From an uncultured bacterium (GTDB taxonomy: Bacteria; Patescibacteriota; Minisyncoccia; Phycocordibacterales; UBA2100): 7,073 bases of DNA. Shown here one piece after another: positions 1-6,634 of this stretch; position 1 is the stretch's first letter; each line of letters begins with the position of its first letter. The DNA lies in contig CAIRSC010000041.1 of the NCBI GenBank assembly GCA_903881205.1, positions 1-7,073 of the forward strand. Direction: 5' to 3'. The translations under genes were made by a program, and so were the position numbers. The notes under the pieces are model-generated. The model did not search any database. It was not told the origin of the DNA and was given only the letters and a program-made list of their open reading frames with translations.

Positions 1-235
1 ATTGCGCGGGAGGGACAATCTCGATATCACCATTCTCCTTCCAGTCGAGCTTCACCCCGATACTTTCCATCACCTCGTAGAGCCGCTTCACCTCCTCGAT
101 GCGCGGCATCTTTTTGAGCGTGGTTTTCCCGCGATTCAGCAGCGACGCAGCGAGCATCGCTACAGCGGCGTTCTTTGATACCTTAGTGACCACAGTTCCC
201 GAGAGCTTTTTTCCCCCGATGACTTTGTAATGCAT
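1..235 (-). CDS. murA: UDP-N-acetylglucosamine 1-carboxyvinyltransferase, N-terminal part (cut by window edge)
   Basis: The first 78 codons of a minus-strand gene that runs off the left edge. The product begins MHYKVIGGKKLSGTVVTKVS, followed by KNAAVAMLAASLL and, near residues 43-50, MPRIEEVK. This is the typical MurA/EPSP-synthase-fold opening: I-x-GG, the conserved Lys-Asn pair (residues 21-22, equivalent to the substrate-contacting Lys22/Asn23 of E. coli MurA), then N-P-R/I-x-D/E-V. MurA transfers enolpyruvate from PEP to UDP-GlcNAc, the first committed cytoplasmic step of peptidoglycan synthesis. The loop with the catalytic Cys lies outside the window. The ATG at 235-233 is chosen because an in-frame stop (TAA, 256-254) precedes it with no other start between. 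No Shine-Dalgarno-like purine run lies upstream. The gene follows the tRNA-Ile and the structured element at 292-440 on the same strand. Confidence 0.93.
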   Translation of the reverse strand, partial: MHYKVIGGKKLSGTVVTKVSKNAAVAMLAASLLNRGKTTLKKMPRIEEVKRLYEVMESIGVKLDWKENGDIEIVPPAQ

Positions 236-291
236 CGGGACATGATGACAGATTTATGCCAAAAAGGAATGCGGAAGATGAAGAAACTGGT

Positions 292-440
292 TGGTGCGTC
301 AGGAGGGAATCTCCCTCGCCTCTCGTCGTGCCGTCGCACGACTCGGACTAGGCACCGCCTCACGGTCTCGCCAGCTGGCTCGACATCGTTCCGGCGTCCG
401 ATTCCTTACGAACGCTTCTCAGGAACGTTCTCCTGCGCAC
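292..440 (-). other. Cloverleaf-like structured element ending in a tRNA-type 3' end (function unknown)
   Basis: Read on the minus strand, this GC-rich stretch begins one base after the T-run of the terminator at 441-472. It can fold into a closed multi-arm structure. The closing stem is 440-430 with 306..295-type partners: GTGCGCAGGAG pairs with CTCCTGACGCAC, with one bulged A. Arms in order: a 5-bp hairpin 430-410 (GAACG/CGTTC), a 6-bp stem 401-396 with 348-343 (TCGGAC/GTCCGA) enclosing 47 nt, a perfect 7-bp hairpin 342-325 (GTCGTGC/GCACGAC), and a perfect 5-bp hairpin 317-303 (GAGGG/CCCTC). It ends CTGACGC-A-CCA at 302-292. Arm order resembles a long-variable-arm tRNA, and the 3' end nearly copies tRNA-Ile (15 of 16 bases). 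However, the T-like loop has 5 nt, there is no GG in the D-like loop, and no anticodon loop with U33. It may be a decayed tRNA, a murA leader structure or an independent RNA. Folding was done by eye. Confidence 0.35.
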
Positions 441-472
441 AAAAACAGAATGCTCAATGCACCGCATTGAGC
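441..472 (-). terminator. Intrinsic terminator downstream of tRNA-Ile
   Basis: On the minus strand a perfect 9-bp stem (GCTCAATGC / GCATTGAGC, 472-464 with 460-452) with a 3-nt loop is followed by ATTCTGTTTTTG. Outer bases AACAG/CTGTT can lengthen the stem. It starts 12 nt after the tRNA 3' end, so it most likely ends the tRNA transcript. On the plus strand the same hairpin is followed by CCTGTTATTTG, a much weaker tail. Confidence 0.7.
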
Positions 473-483
473 CCTGTTATTTG

Positions 484-555
484 TGCGTCAGGAAGGAATC
501 GGACCTTCGACCTCTGTCTTATCAGGACAGCGTTCTACCACTGAACTACTGACGC
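484..555 (-). tRNA. tRNA-Ile (anticodon GAT)
   Basis: A complete 72-nt cloverleaf on the minus strand. The acceptor stem is GCGTCAG/CTGACGC (555-549 with 491-485). T8 A9 are followed by the D arm GTTC-AGTGGTA-GAAC with the G18G19 pair. The anticodon stem CTGTC/GACAG has loop CTGATAA, giving T33, anticodon GAT at 523-521 and A37/A38. The variable loop is AGGTC and the T stem is GAAGG/CCTTC with loop TCCGATT. The discriminator is A484. GAT reads the isoleucine codons ATC/ATT, and A73 with A37 fits isoleucine identity. The CCA end is not encoded (CAA follows), so a CCA-adding enzyme is needed. Position 55 of the T loop is C instead of the near-universal U, which would remove pseudouridine 55 and its contact with G18. 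A terminator follows at 472-441. Confidence 0.93.
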
Positions 556-561
556 TAGTGA

Positions 562-599
562 GGAGCAAAGTGAGAATACTACGTATTTTCACTTTCTCC
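562..599. repeat. Strong 17-bp hairpin upstream of tRNA-Ile
   Basis: AAAGTGAGAATAC (567-579) pairs with GTATTTTCACTTT (583-595) around a 3-nt loop, 13 bp with one G.U. GGAG (562-565) and CTCC (596-599) extend it past a bulged C. It lies 7 nt upstream of the tRNA 5' end. Neither side has a T-run, so it does not look like an intrinsic terminator. It could be a precursor-tRNA leader fold or an intergenic palindromic repeat. Confidence 0.6.
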
Positions 600-623
600 G
601 AGTGCCGCGTTAGCACGAATGTA

Positions 624-687
624 CTGACGCGAGCGAGGCTCGAAATGCGAACGCTTGCTTTGGCATTTTAGCCGAGCGAAGCGTCAG
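624..687. repeat. Imperfect palindrome bounded by copies of the tRNA acceptor heptamer
   Basis: CTGACGC (624-630) and GCGTCAG (681-687) are inverted copies of the tRNA-Ile acceptor sequence. Inside, GGCT (637-640) pairs with AGCC (670-673) and AAATGC (643-648) with GCATTT (663-668), giving a branched or bulged hairpin. The left end is also a direct repeat of the tRNA 5' boundary: 622-638 matches 547-563 at 15 of 17 positions. It looks like a partial tRNA-end duplication inside a repeat-rich spacer. Confidence 0.55.
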
Positions 688-688
688 A

Positions 689-711
689 AAGCTTTGCTGA
701 AAGCAAAGCTT
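689..711. repeat. Perfect 10-bp hairpin
   Basis: AAGCTTTGCT (689-698) and AGCAAAGCTT (702-711) flank a GAA loop. It adjoins the palindrome at 624-687, so two hairpins lie side by side. No T-run follows on either strand, so a terminator role is not supported. Confidence 0.6.
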
Positions 712-885
712 ACGGCGCATCTCCGCGTACGAGCGATAGTACCAAAAATACCCGCGTTCTGCCACCTCCGCTGAGGCTCGTTCCCGTTTACGGGTTATAC
801 ACAGTCCGAGGCCCAGAAACACGGATAGCGCACCAAAGGACGTATTATACAAATATTGTCAGCACATTAATTATGTTCATCAGAA
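712..885. other. Non-coding spacer before the decarboxylase gene
   Basis: No convincing coding frame or RNA gene is visible. Near the gene the sequence turns AT-rich. TATTAT at 843-848 could act as a -10 element for the decarboxylase gene (with a start site near 855), and its complement reads TATAAT on the minus strand (849-844). I found no good -35 element for either direction, so the promoter is only a guess. Confidence 0.3.
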
Positions 886-2118
886 ATGGAAACACGAAGT
901 GGGACGTTGCCGGTGCGTGAGGGGTCCTCACCCAAAATACACGGTCTCCCAAAAAAGAATGTGTCGGGCAAACAACGGTCAATACCGGGGCCCGATAAGA
1001 TTTCCCGTTTTATCTCAGAGCACCGGCCGCAGACGCCTGCGCTCGTCGTCGATCTGGATATCATCGCCGACAACTATCTTGCGCTGCGCAGCACCTTGCC
1101 CATCGCCGAGGTCTACTACGCGGTCAAGGCAAATCCCGCACCCGAAGTCATCGCTCGACTTGTCTCTCTCGGCTCATTCTTCGACGTGGCGAGCCCTGCG
1201 GAAATCGAACTCGTGATGAGTGCCGGAGCGAAGCCGCAGCAGATCTCGTTCGGCAACACCATCAAGAAGGAAGTCGACATTGTGTCGGCATACACGCGCG
1301 GCGTACGCATGTTTGCATTCGATTCAGAGGCCGAGCTTCTCAAGCTCGCACGCGCTGCACCGGGAGCAAAAGTCTTCTGCCGCCTACTTATGAACTGCGA
1401 GGGCGCCGATTGGCCGCTGTCGCGAAAATTTGGCTGTGAGACGGACATGGCTCGCGACCTACTCATCAAAGCAAAGACGCTCGGCCTGCATCCGTACGGT
1501 GTGTCATTCCACGTCGGCTCCCAACAGACCCGCACCGATCAATGGGCATTCGCACTCGAGAAAACCGCTGAGCTCTTTGTGTCACTCAAACGCGACGGCG
1601 TAGCGCTCGAAATGGTGAATATCGGCGGTGGACTCCCCGCTCATTACCGCGATTCCGTAGAACCAGTCGAGGCCTACACATCCGCCATTCAAGCGGCGAT
1701 GACAGAACATTTCGGTGAAAATCTCCCGCGCATCATCATCGAACCCGGCCGCTCGCTCGTCGGTGACTCAGGCCTTATCGAGACCGAAGTGGTCCTCATA
1801 TCGAAGAAGTCGTATGGCGATGACGCTCGCTGGGTATATCTCGACATCGGAAAATTCGGTGGCCTCGCAGAAACGCACGACGAGGCGATCAAGTATCGTA
1901 TTGAGGTCGTGGGTAGGAAGGGTGCCACGGGCCCGGTGATACTCGCCGGCCCCTCATGCGATTCCGTCGACATTCTCTACGAGAAATTCCAATACCAACT
2001 CCCCCTCTCACTCCAAGTCGGCGACCGTATCCGCATCTATGCCACGGGTGCCTACACATCGAGTTACTCATCCGTCGGCTTCAACGGATTCGCACCATTG
2101 CCCACATATTGCATCTGA
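886..2118 (+). CDS. Type III PLP-dependent decarboxylase, ornithine/lysine decarboxylase class
   Basis: A 410-residue cytoplasmic enzyme with the alanine-racemase-like PLP barrel (about residues 50-290) followed by the C-terminal beta domain. Visible motifs: YYAVKANP with the PLP Schiff-base lysine K81; SFHVGSQ with H209, which stacks on PLP; GGG at 247-249; EPGR at 286-289, phosphate and pyridine-nitrogen contacts; GPSCDSVD with the catalytic-type Cys358 and acidic residues for the substrate amino group; and a late aromatic Y390. These match ornithine/lysine decarboxylases that make putrescine or cadaverine with release of CO2; the exact substrate cannot be read from sequence. The family core starts near residue 38, so the first ~37 residues are an unusual basic extension. 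ATG 886 is the first start after the in-frame stop at 868-870; GTG 961 is an in-frame alternative. No Shine-Dalgarno site. The next gene starts 68 nt downstream. Confidence 0.9.
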   Translation: METRSGTLPVREGSSPKIHGLPKKNVSGKQRSIPGPDKISRFISEHRPQTPALVVDLDIIADNYLALRSTLPIAEVYYAVKANPAPEVIARLVSLGSFFDVASPAEIELVMSAGAKPQQISFGNTIKKEVDIVSAYTRGVRMFAFDSEAELLKLARAAPGAKVFCRLLMNCEGADWPLSRKFGCETDMARDLLIKAKTLGLHPYGVSFHVGSQQTRTDQWAFALEKTAELFVSLKRDGVALEMVNIGGGLPAHYRDSVEPVEAYTSAIQAAMTEHFGENLPRIIIEPGRSLVGDSGLIETEVVLISKKSYGDDARWVYLDIGKFGGLAETHDEAIKYRIEVVGRKGATGPVILAGPSCDSVDILYEKFQYQLPLSLQVGDRIRIYATGAYTSSYSSVGFNGFAPLPTYCI

Positions 2119-2122
2119 GCCG

Positions 2123-2162
2123 TACCCCCACATCCAACCGTCCGTGGGCAGGTAATGGGGTA
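2123..2162. repeat. Weak alternative hairpins after the decarboxylase gene
   Basis: CCCAC (2127-2131) can pair with GTGGG (2144-2148), or TACCCC (2123-2128) with GGGGTA (2157-2162); the two are mutually exclusive. No T-run follows, so this is not a clear terminator, and transcription may continue into the response-regulator gene. Confidence 0.25.
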
Positions 2163-2169
2163 ATTGCGT

Positions 2170-2175
2170 GATAAT
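2170..2175 (+). promoter_or_regulatory. Possible -10 element very close to the response-regulator start
   Basis: GATAAT matches the TATAAT consensus at 5 of 6 positions and ends 11 nt before the ATG at 2187. A transcript from it would start around 2182 and have almost no leader. No recognisable -35 element lies 16-18 nt upstream, so support is weak. Confidence 0.25.
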
Positions 2176-2186
2176 ATGGACTTTCT

Positions 2187-2588
2187 ATGACTGACCAAAA
2201 AACCCTGAGCGGCAAGAAGGTACTGATCGTCGAAGACGATACATTTCTTCATACACTCCTGGCCGATAAGCTTGCACACCTTCGCGAACAGGGTGTCGAG
2301 ATTTTCACCGCGCTTAATGCGGAAGAGGCGTTGAAGACTGCCCGTGAATCGACTCCCGACCTCATGATGCTCGATGTAGCGATGCCAGGAAAGAACGGCT
2401 TTGAAGTGATCGAAGAACTTCGAGAGGATGAACGATTCAAAAAGACTCCCATTATTATCCTTTCGAATTTAAGCCAAGAAAGTGACGAGAAGCGCGCCCA
2501 GGATCTGGGAGTGGATGCCTACCTCGTGAAGGCAGACTTCTCGCTCGATGAGATCGTCAACGAAATAACGAAGCTCCTGCTACGGTAA
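2187..2588 (+). CDS. Single-domain response regulator (CheY-like receiver)
   Basis: A 133-residue soluble protein made of one receiver domain and nothing else. KKVLIVEDD (residues 10-18) carries the acidic pocket E16-D17-D18. MLDVAMPG carries the phospho-acceptor D63. S93 in IIILSNL is the switch Ser/Thr, Y112 the switch aromatic, and K115 in YLVKADFS the conserved lysine. All key residues are present, so it should take phosphate from a histidine kinase. The kinase encoded at 3489-4703 is the obvious candidate. With no DNA-binding or enzymatic output domain it must act by protein contact or pass phosphate on. The ATG at 2187 leaves only ten residues before the first beta strand, a normal length. 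No Shine-Dalgarno site precedes it. The stop codon lies in a 7-bp hairpin (2581-2599). Confidence 0.92.
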   Translation: MTDQKTLSGKKVLIVEDDTFLHTLLADKLAHLREQGVEIFTALNAEEALKTARESTPDLMMLDVAMPGKNGFEVIEELREDERFKKTPIIILSNLSQESDEKRAQDLGVDAYLVKADFSLDEIVNEITKLLLR

Positions 2589-2599
2589 TCCCTACCGTA
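2581..2599. repeat. 7-bp hairpin spanning the response-regulator stop codon
   Basis: TACGGTA (2581-2587) and TACCGTA (2593-2599) form a perfect stem around ATCCC, enclosing the TAA stop at 2586-2588. A second small hairpin, TCAGGC-ACT-GCCTGA, lies at 2638-2652. Neither is followed by a T-run, so readthrough into the membrane-protein gene is plausible. Confidence 0.4.
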
Positions 2600-2687
2600 T
2601 GGACAGGCACCGTTTCTGCTCCCGGATACGGTACAATTCAGGCACTGCCTGAGCGAATAACGGCTAGGTATCGACCATTATATTCAT

Positions 2688-3482
2688 ATGAAAGAAATCG
2701 GGCTCTTTTTTGCCGTTGGTATCGTCGCTCTTTTAGGTGGCTTGTATATGCTCCAGGCCGGTATTCTTGCTCCGGTACCGGGGCTCGGAATGATTCTCGG
2801 CGCCTCGGCAATATTGCAATGGTGGGTCGCTCTTCGTCTTCGTGGCGCATGGAATGCGATGCCGCCATCAGTTCAGACGAACAACCAGACTCTCAATCAG
2901 ATGCGCTGGCTTTTTACATTCGGCGCCATCTTTCTTACGGTGGACCTTTTTCCACACGTTATTCTCGTCATGTCGGGATTCTCAGAACAAACGGTCACTA
3001 CCGCTCACTGGGTCGCTCACCTTTTCCTGTTCGTGTATCTGATCATCGCGACCAGAATGGCAGTGATGTTCTTCAACCCGCGATGGAAGAACTATGCGAC
3101 CGGATTCGTCGTCTTAGTCAGTCTGGCCGCACTTTCAGTGAGTGCCGTGAAGCCAGATTATCTGACCAACATTCCCGGATCGGCATATCCGTTCGTTTCT
3201 TCTGACCCGTTGTACGCGATGTTCAACATGATTTCGAACGTCACATCGGTCGGTATCTTCGGCCTCTACCTCATCATCATGAGCTTGCGCAGCAACGTAA
3301 GCTGGTCAGCGCGCATCCGTGCAATTCTGTTGGGATTGGGCTTCCAGGGACTTGTTGCGATGGGGTTCTTGATTCAATACAGTCACACACAAAACACCGC
3401 CATGTACATCTATATCGCAAGTATTGCGTGGTCGCTGCTGACCGGCCTTGGCGCACTGTACGCGGCTCGCTGGCGAGCATAG
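2688..3482 (+). CDS. Eight-helix integral membrane protein, family not recognised, paired with the kinase gene
   Basis: A 264-residue very hydrophobic protein. By eye there are eight membrane segments at about 4-23, 32-50, 73-96, 108-128, 137-154, 180-200, 209-229 and 238-260, joined by short loops. The longest loops, about 51-72 and 155-179, are rich in Asn/Gln/Thr and Pro/Ser. There is no cleavable signal peptide and no soluble domain. Polar residues cluster in helices 3 and 4: D86, H90 (DLFPH) and H107, H111 (AHWVAH), which could bind a ligand, metal or cofactor; this is inference. The gene ends 6 nt before the histidine-kinase gene, so the two are very likely co-transcribed and perhaps act as sensor and transducer. 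I do not recognise the family; a transporter or an integral sensor domain are both possible. AT-rich TATATT lies just before the ATG, with no Shine-Dalgarno site. Confidence 0.85.
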   Translation: MKEIGLFFAVGIVALLGGLYMLQAGILAPVPGLGMILGASAILQWWVALRLRGAWNAMPPSVQTNNQTLNQMRWLFTFGAIFLTVDLFPHVILVMSGFSEQTVTTAHWVAHLFLFVYLIIATRMAVMFFNPRWKNYATGFVVLVSLAALSVSAVKPDYLTNIPGSAYPFVSSDPLYAMFNMISNVTSVGIFGLYLIIMSLRSNVSWSARIRAILLGLGFQGLVAMGFLIQYSHTQNTAMYIYIASIAWSLLTGLGALYAARWRA

Positions 3483-3488
3483 TTCTGC

Positions 3489-4703
3489 ATGCCTACCAAA
3501 GCTGAACAGTCGACACCTCCGCCACTGGAGGACACGCGCGCACCCCACGCGATTTCACTTCGGGTGAAGTTTATCCTGACACTTGGCGGATTGAGCCTGC
3601 TGCCTTTTTTCTTCATTGTTCTGCACTTGATGACCGGCTATGGAACAATCATCCAAGCTGCCGTCGCGGCAATACCGGACCCTGTCACACAATCTGAACT
3701 CGCCGCAAAGACTGCAGCTGTCAAGACTGATGCGGAATTGTTGGGAATCGTGTTCCTCATACTTATAGCACTGGGCACCTTCGTATCGGAGAATTTCTTT
3801 ACCGGAGAAGTACGGACACTTCTCCGGTGGCTGCGAGGAGCGCGCGCAAATAATTTCCGCGAATTTACCGACTCACCAGTCGCTTCCGACGATGAACTGG
3901 GGCAGCTCGGTCGCGAAATGCGCGGTGCAATTACGTATTTCCAAACCGTTGAGGCACGCGAGAAACAGGTCTTACAGCAGAAAGCGGAATTCATCTCTAT
4001 CGCAGCACATCAGATGCGCACACCACTGACGGGGCTTCGTTGGGGCATCGAAAGTGTACTTGCCCTGGACGCTTCGCCCGAAGAGCGCAAAAAGACAGGT
4101 GTCGGTATTTATGCGACGGTAGAGCGCATGATCAACCTCGTCGACGACCTGCTCGACGCGGCAAAGATGGAAGAAGGTAAATTTGGATACAATTTCCAGA
4201 AAGTCGATATCGTTCCGATCATAAAAAAACTCCTCGATCATTTTGAACTGATCGCACGTGCGCGAACCATCGCACTTACATTAGATGCCCCCGCGCTCCC
4301 GGAGGTGTATATCGACCCCGAGCGTATCGCGACCGTCGTATCAAACCTCATCTCAAACGCGATCGACTACACCAAAGAAGGAGGTACGGTCTCGATCATA
4401 CTCGAAGACACGGGTAATCGAGTATCTGTTGCAGTGAAAGACACCGGCATCGGAATCCCCGGCACCTACATCCCTGAGCTCTTCCATAAATTTGCACGTG
4501 CGGATAATGCCATACGTATGCGACCCGACGGATCGGGACTGGGGCTGTATATCGTAAGCAATATTGTCGAACATCACGGGAGTACGATCGCAGTGGAATC
4601 GAAAGAAGGAGTAGGGTCAACGTTCTCGTTCACCGTTGCGAAGAAAGAGGCCGATTTCGTCCCGCAAGGCACTACCGTAAAAGAATTCTTCGAGAAATTC
4701 TAG
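3489..4703 (+). CDS. Membrane-bound sensor histidine kinase (HAMP-HisKA-HATPase)
   Basis: A 404-residue kinase. A Pro-rich cytoplasmic start is followed by membrane helix 1 (about 26-48), an external loop of only ~35 residues, membrane helix 2 (about 84-104), and a HAMP-like linker (about 105-157). The HisKA helix pair contains FISIAAHQMRTPLTGLRW with the phospho-acceptor H174 (HQMRTP rather than the commoner HELRTP). The ATP-binding domain (about 270-385) shows the N box NLISNAIDYT, G1 box DTGIGIP, F-box-like LFHKFARAD and G2 box GSGLGLYIV. All catalytic motifs are intact. It autophosphorylates on His and should feed the receiver protein encoded at 2187-2588. The external loop is too small for a usual periplasmic sensor domain, so sensing may be in the membrane or through the adjacent eight-helix protein. 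No Shine-Dalgarno site. The gene converges with the 16S trailer. Confidence 0.93.
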   Translation: MPTKAEQSTPPPLEDTRAPHAISLRVKFILTLGGLSLLPFFFIVLHLMTGYGTIIQAAVAAIPDPVTQSELAAKTAAVKTDAELLGIVFLILIALGTFVSENFFTGEVRTLLRWLRGARANNFREFTDSPVASDDELGQLGREMRGAITYFQTVEAREKQVLQQKAEFISIAAHQMRTPLTGLRWGIESVLALDASPEERKKTGVGIYATVERMINLVDDLLDAAKMEEGKFGYNFQKVDIVPIIKKLLDHFELIARARTIALTLDAPALPEVYIDPERIATVVSNLISNAIDYTKEGGTVSIILEDTGNRVSVAVKDTGIGIPGTYIPELFHKFARADNAIRMRPDGSGLGLYIVSNIVEHHGSTIAVESKEGVGSTFSFTVAKKEADFVPQGTTVKEFFEKF

Positions 4704-4720
4704 ATATACAAATTTGCTAT

Positions 4721-4755
4721 TTGTTCTACACCCGTACATGGGTGTGAAAAACGCC
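4721..4755. repeat. Hairpin repeat copy 1 (R1) in the 16S trailer
   Basis: Plus strand: CTAC at 4726, stem ACACCC (4728-4733) with GGGTGT (4740-4745), loop GTACAT, then GAAAA. It matches R2 (4866-4900) at 27 of 35 positions. Four of the stem differences form two compensatory base-pair changes, so the fold is conserved rather than the sequence. The right half (4738-4751) is also complementary to the distal 16S leader at 6779-6793. Confidence 0.7.
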
Positions 4756-4865
4756 AAAAACACCGTGCTCCTCCAGGAAGTCGGTGATCTGTAACTTAAA
4801 GCTTTAGCAACACAACTTTGCAAACAGACTCTGTTCGAGTCATCAACCCCCAAGGGGGGTCCCGA

Positions 4866-4900
4866 TTATTCTACGACCTTACATGGTCGTGAAAATCGTC
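4866..4900. repeat. Hairpin repeat copy 2 (R2) in the 16S trailer
   Basis: Plus strand: stem ACGACC (4873-4878) with GGTCGT (4885-4890), loop TTACAT, then GAAAA. Relative to R1 the stem pairs A-T and C-G are replaced by G-C and A-T. The arm GGTCGT is also complementary to ACGACC at 6739-6744 in the leader (6 bp only), in nested order with the other leader-trailer pairings. R2 begins 145 nt from R1. Confidence 0.7.
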
Positions 4901-4908
4901 ACACACAC

Positions 4909-4931
4909 TCTTTTGTTTCGTCCAAACGATC
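4909..4931 (-). other. 3' arm of the 16S processing stem
   Basis: Plus-strand TCTTTTGTTTCGTCCA (4909-4924) is the exact reverse complement of 6593-6608 in the leader, 16 bp with no mismatch. The partly overlapping CGTCCAAACGATC (4919-4931) also pairs with 6523-6538 near the 16S 5' end (13 bp with a 3-nt bulge). A helix joining both sides of the 16S is the usual substrate of RNase III-type processing. That this stem is cut is inference. Confidence 0.75.
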
Positions 4932-5049
4932 CGCTTTCCGGATCAGTCACGCGTAGTTGATAGGTATCAACGCGATTCCTCTTCGGTGCTCTATAGAGAC
5001 ACCGAATATCGACTATCAGCTTCCACCCCGAAGGGTATCAGCATCCAAT

Positions 5050-6507
<1,458 letters not shown>

Positions 6508-6522
6508 AGAATTAGTACCTCT

Positions 6523-6538
6523 GATCGTGTTTTGGACG
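6523..6538 (-). other. Proximal 5' arm able to pair with the 16S trailer
   Basis: Plus-strand GATCG-TGT-TTTGGACG is complementary to CGTCCAAACGATC at 4919-4931, apart from a 3-nt bulge (13 bp). Together with 6593-6608 it can form a longer composite stem closing the 16S. The arm lies 16 nt upstream of the inferred 16S start. Confidence 0.5.
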
Positions 6539-6545
6539 GGTCCTC

Positions 6546-6559
6546 AACGAAAAGAGTAA
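6546..6559 (-). promoter_or_regulatory. boxA-like antitermination motif
   Basis: The transcript strand reads TTACTCTTTTCGTT about 40-50 nt before the 16S. The CTCTTT core matches the rrn boxA of E. coli (TGCTCTTTAACA), which binds NusB/NusE to prevent early termination. The right half of the motif is a poor match and no boxC is evident, so this is tentative. Confidence 0.3.
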
Positions 6560-6592
6560 TTCTTACGAATTTGACTTAACTATTTTTTAGGA

Positions 6593-6608
6593 TGGACGAA
6601 ACAAAAGA
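6593..6608 (-). other. Main 5' arm of the 16S processing stem
   Basis: TGGACGAAACAAAAGA (plus strand) is the perfect 16-nt reverse complement of 4909-4924, on the far side of the 16S gene. The same bases also form one arm of the local hairpin at 6598-6627, so the two pairings exclude each other. Confidence 0.75.
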
Positions 6609-6627
6609 ATGGATGTTCTTTTGTTTC
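6598..6627 (-). other. Local leader hairpin competing with the processing stem
   Basis: GAAACAAAAGAA (6598-6609) and TTCTTTTGTTTC (6616-6627) form a perfect 12-bp stem with a 6-nt loop. The local form can fold as soon as the leader is made; the 16-bp long-range form is possible only once the trailer has been transcribed. Tail TTACTG follows on the plus strand, with no T-run on the transcript strand, so it is not a terminator. Confidence 0.7.
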
Positions 6628-6634
6628 TTACTGT

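Larger units (their letters stand above)
4704..5049 (-). other. Trailer of the 16S rRNA transcript / convergent spacer
   Basis: This 346-nt region lies after the 16S 3' end and before the convergent kinase stop codon. It holds no tRNA, no 23S start and no convincing gene. It is dense in stems (plus-strand positions): 4827-4841 GACTC/GAGTC; 4846-4860 ACCCCC/GGGGGT; 4956-4971 GTTGAT/ATCAAC; 4982-5006 TTCGGTG/CACCGAA enclosing CTCTATAGAG; and 5025-5036, which on the transcript is ACCC-UUCG-GGGT, a classic stable tetraloop hairpin. It also holds the two repeat hairpins and the 3' processing arms listed separately. No canonical terminator for the rRNA transcript is visible. Confidence 0.7.

Noticed and set aside
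230..671. Plus-strand frames across the tRNA region, including a protein ending in GRNRTFDLCLIRTAFYH
   Set aside because: That string is the well-known translation of antisense tRNA sequence; the frames cover the tRNA, its terminator and the structured element.
240..885. CRISPR array or insertion sequence in the repeat-rich left spacer
   Set aside because: Repeats are few, of different lengths and mostly inverted, with no regular spacers, no transposase frame and no terminal inverted repeats with target duplication.
2176..2190. Four-codon upstream frame (ATG GAC TTT CTA TGA) whose stop overlaps the response-regulator ATG
   Set aside because: Such an overlap easily occurs by chance, there is no ribosome-binding signal, and the bases overlap the possible -10 element.
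4679..4701. Possible minus-strand terminator for the 16S transcript within the kinase 3' end (AGAATT/AATTCT stem, then TTTTA)
   Set aside because: The stem is AT-rich with a bulge and the T-run is only four bases, and the bases are explained as codons of the kinase C-terminus.
4738..4794. 18-codon plus-strand reading frame (MGVKNAKNTVLLQEVGDL) starting in the loop of repeat R1
   Set aside because: The start lies in a hairpin that pairs with the rRNA leader, the frame is very short, and the sequence is better explained as 16S trailer structure.
4883..4960. 25-codon plus-strand reading frame starting in repeat R2, weakly like the R1 frame
   Set aside because: The shared start comes from the RNA repeat. 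The frame overlaps the perfect 16-nt processing arm, and similarity fades after the repeat.
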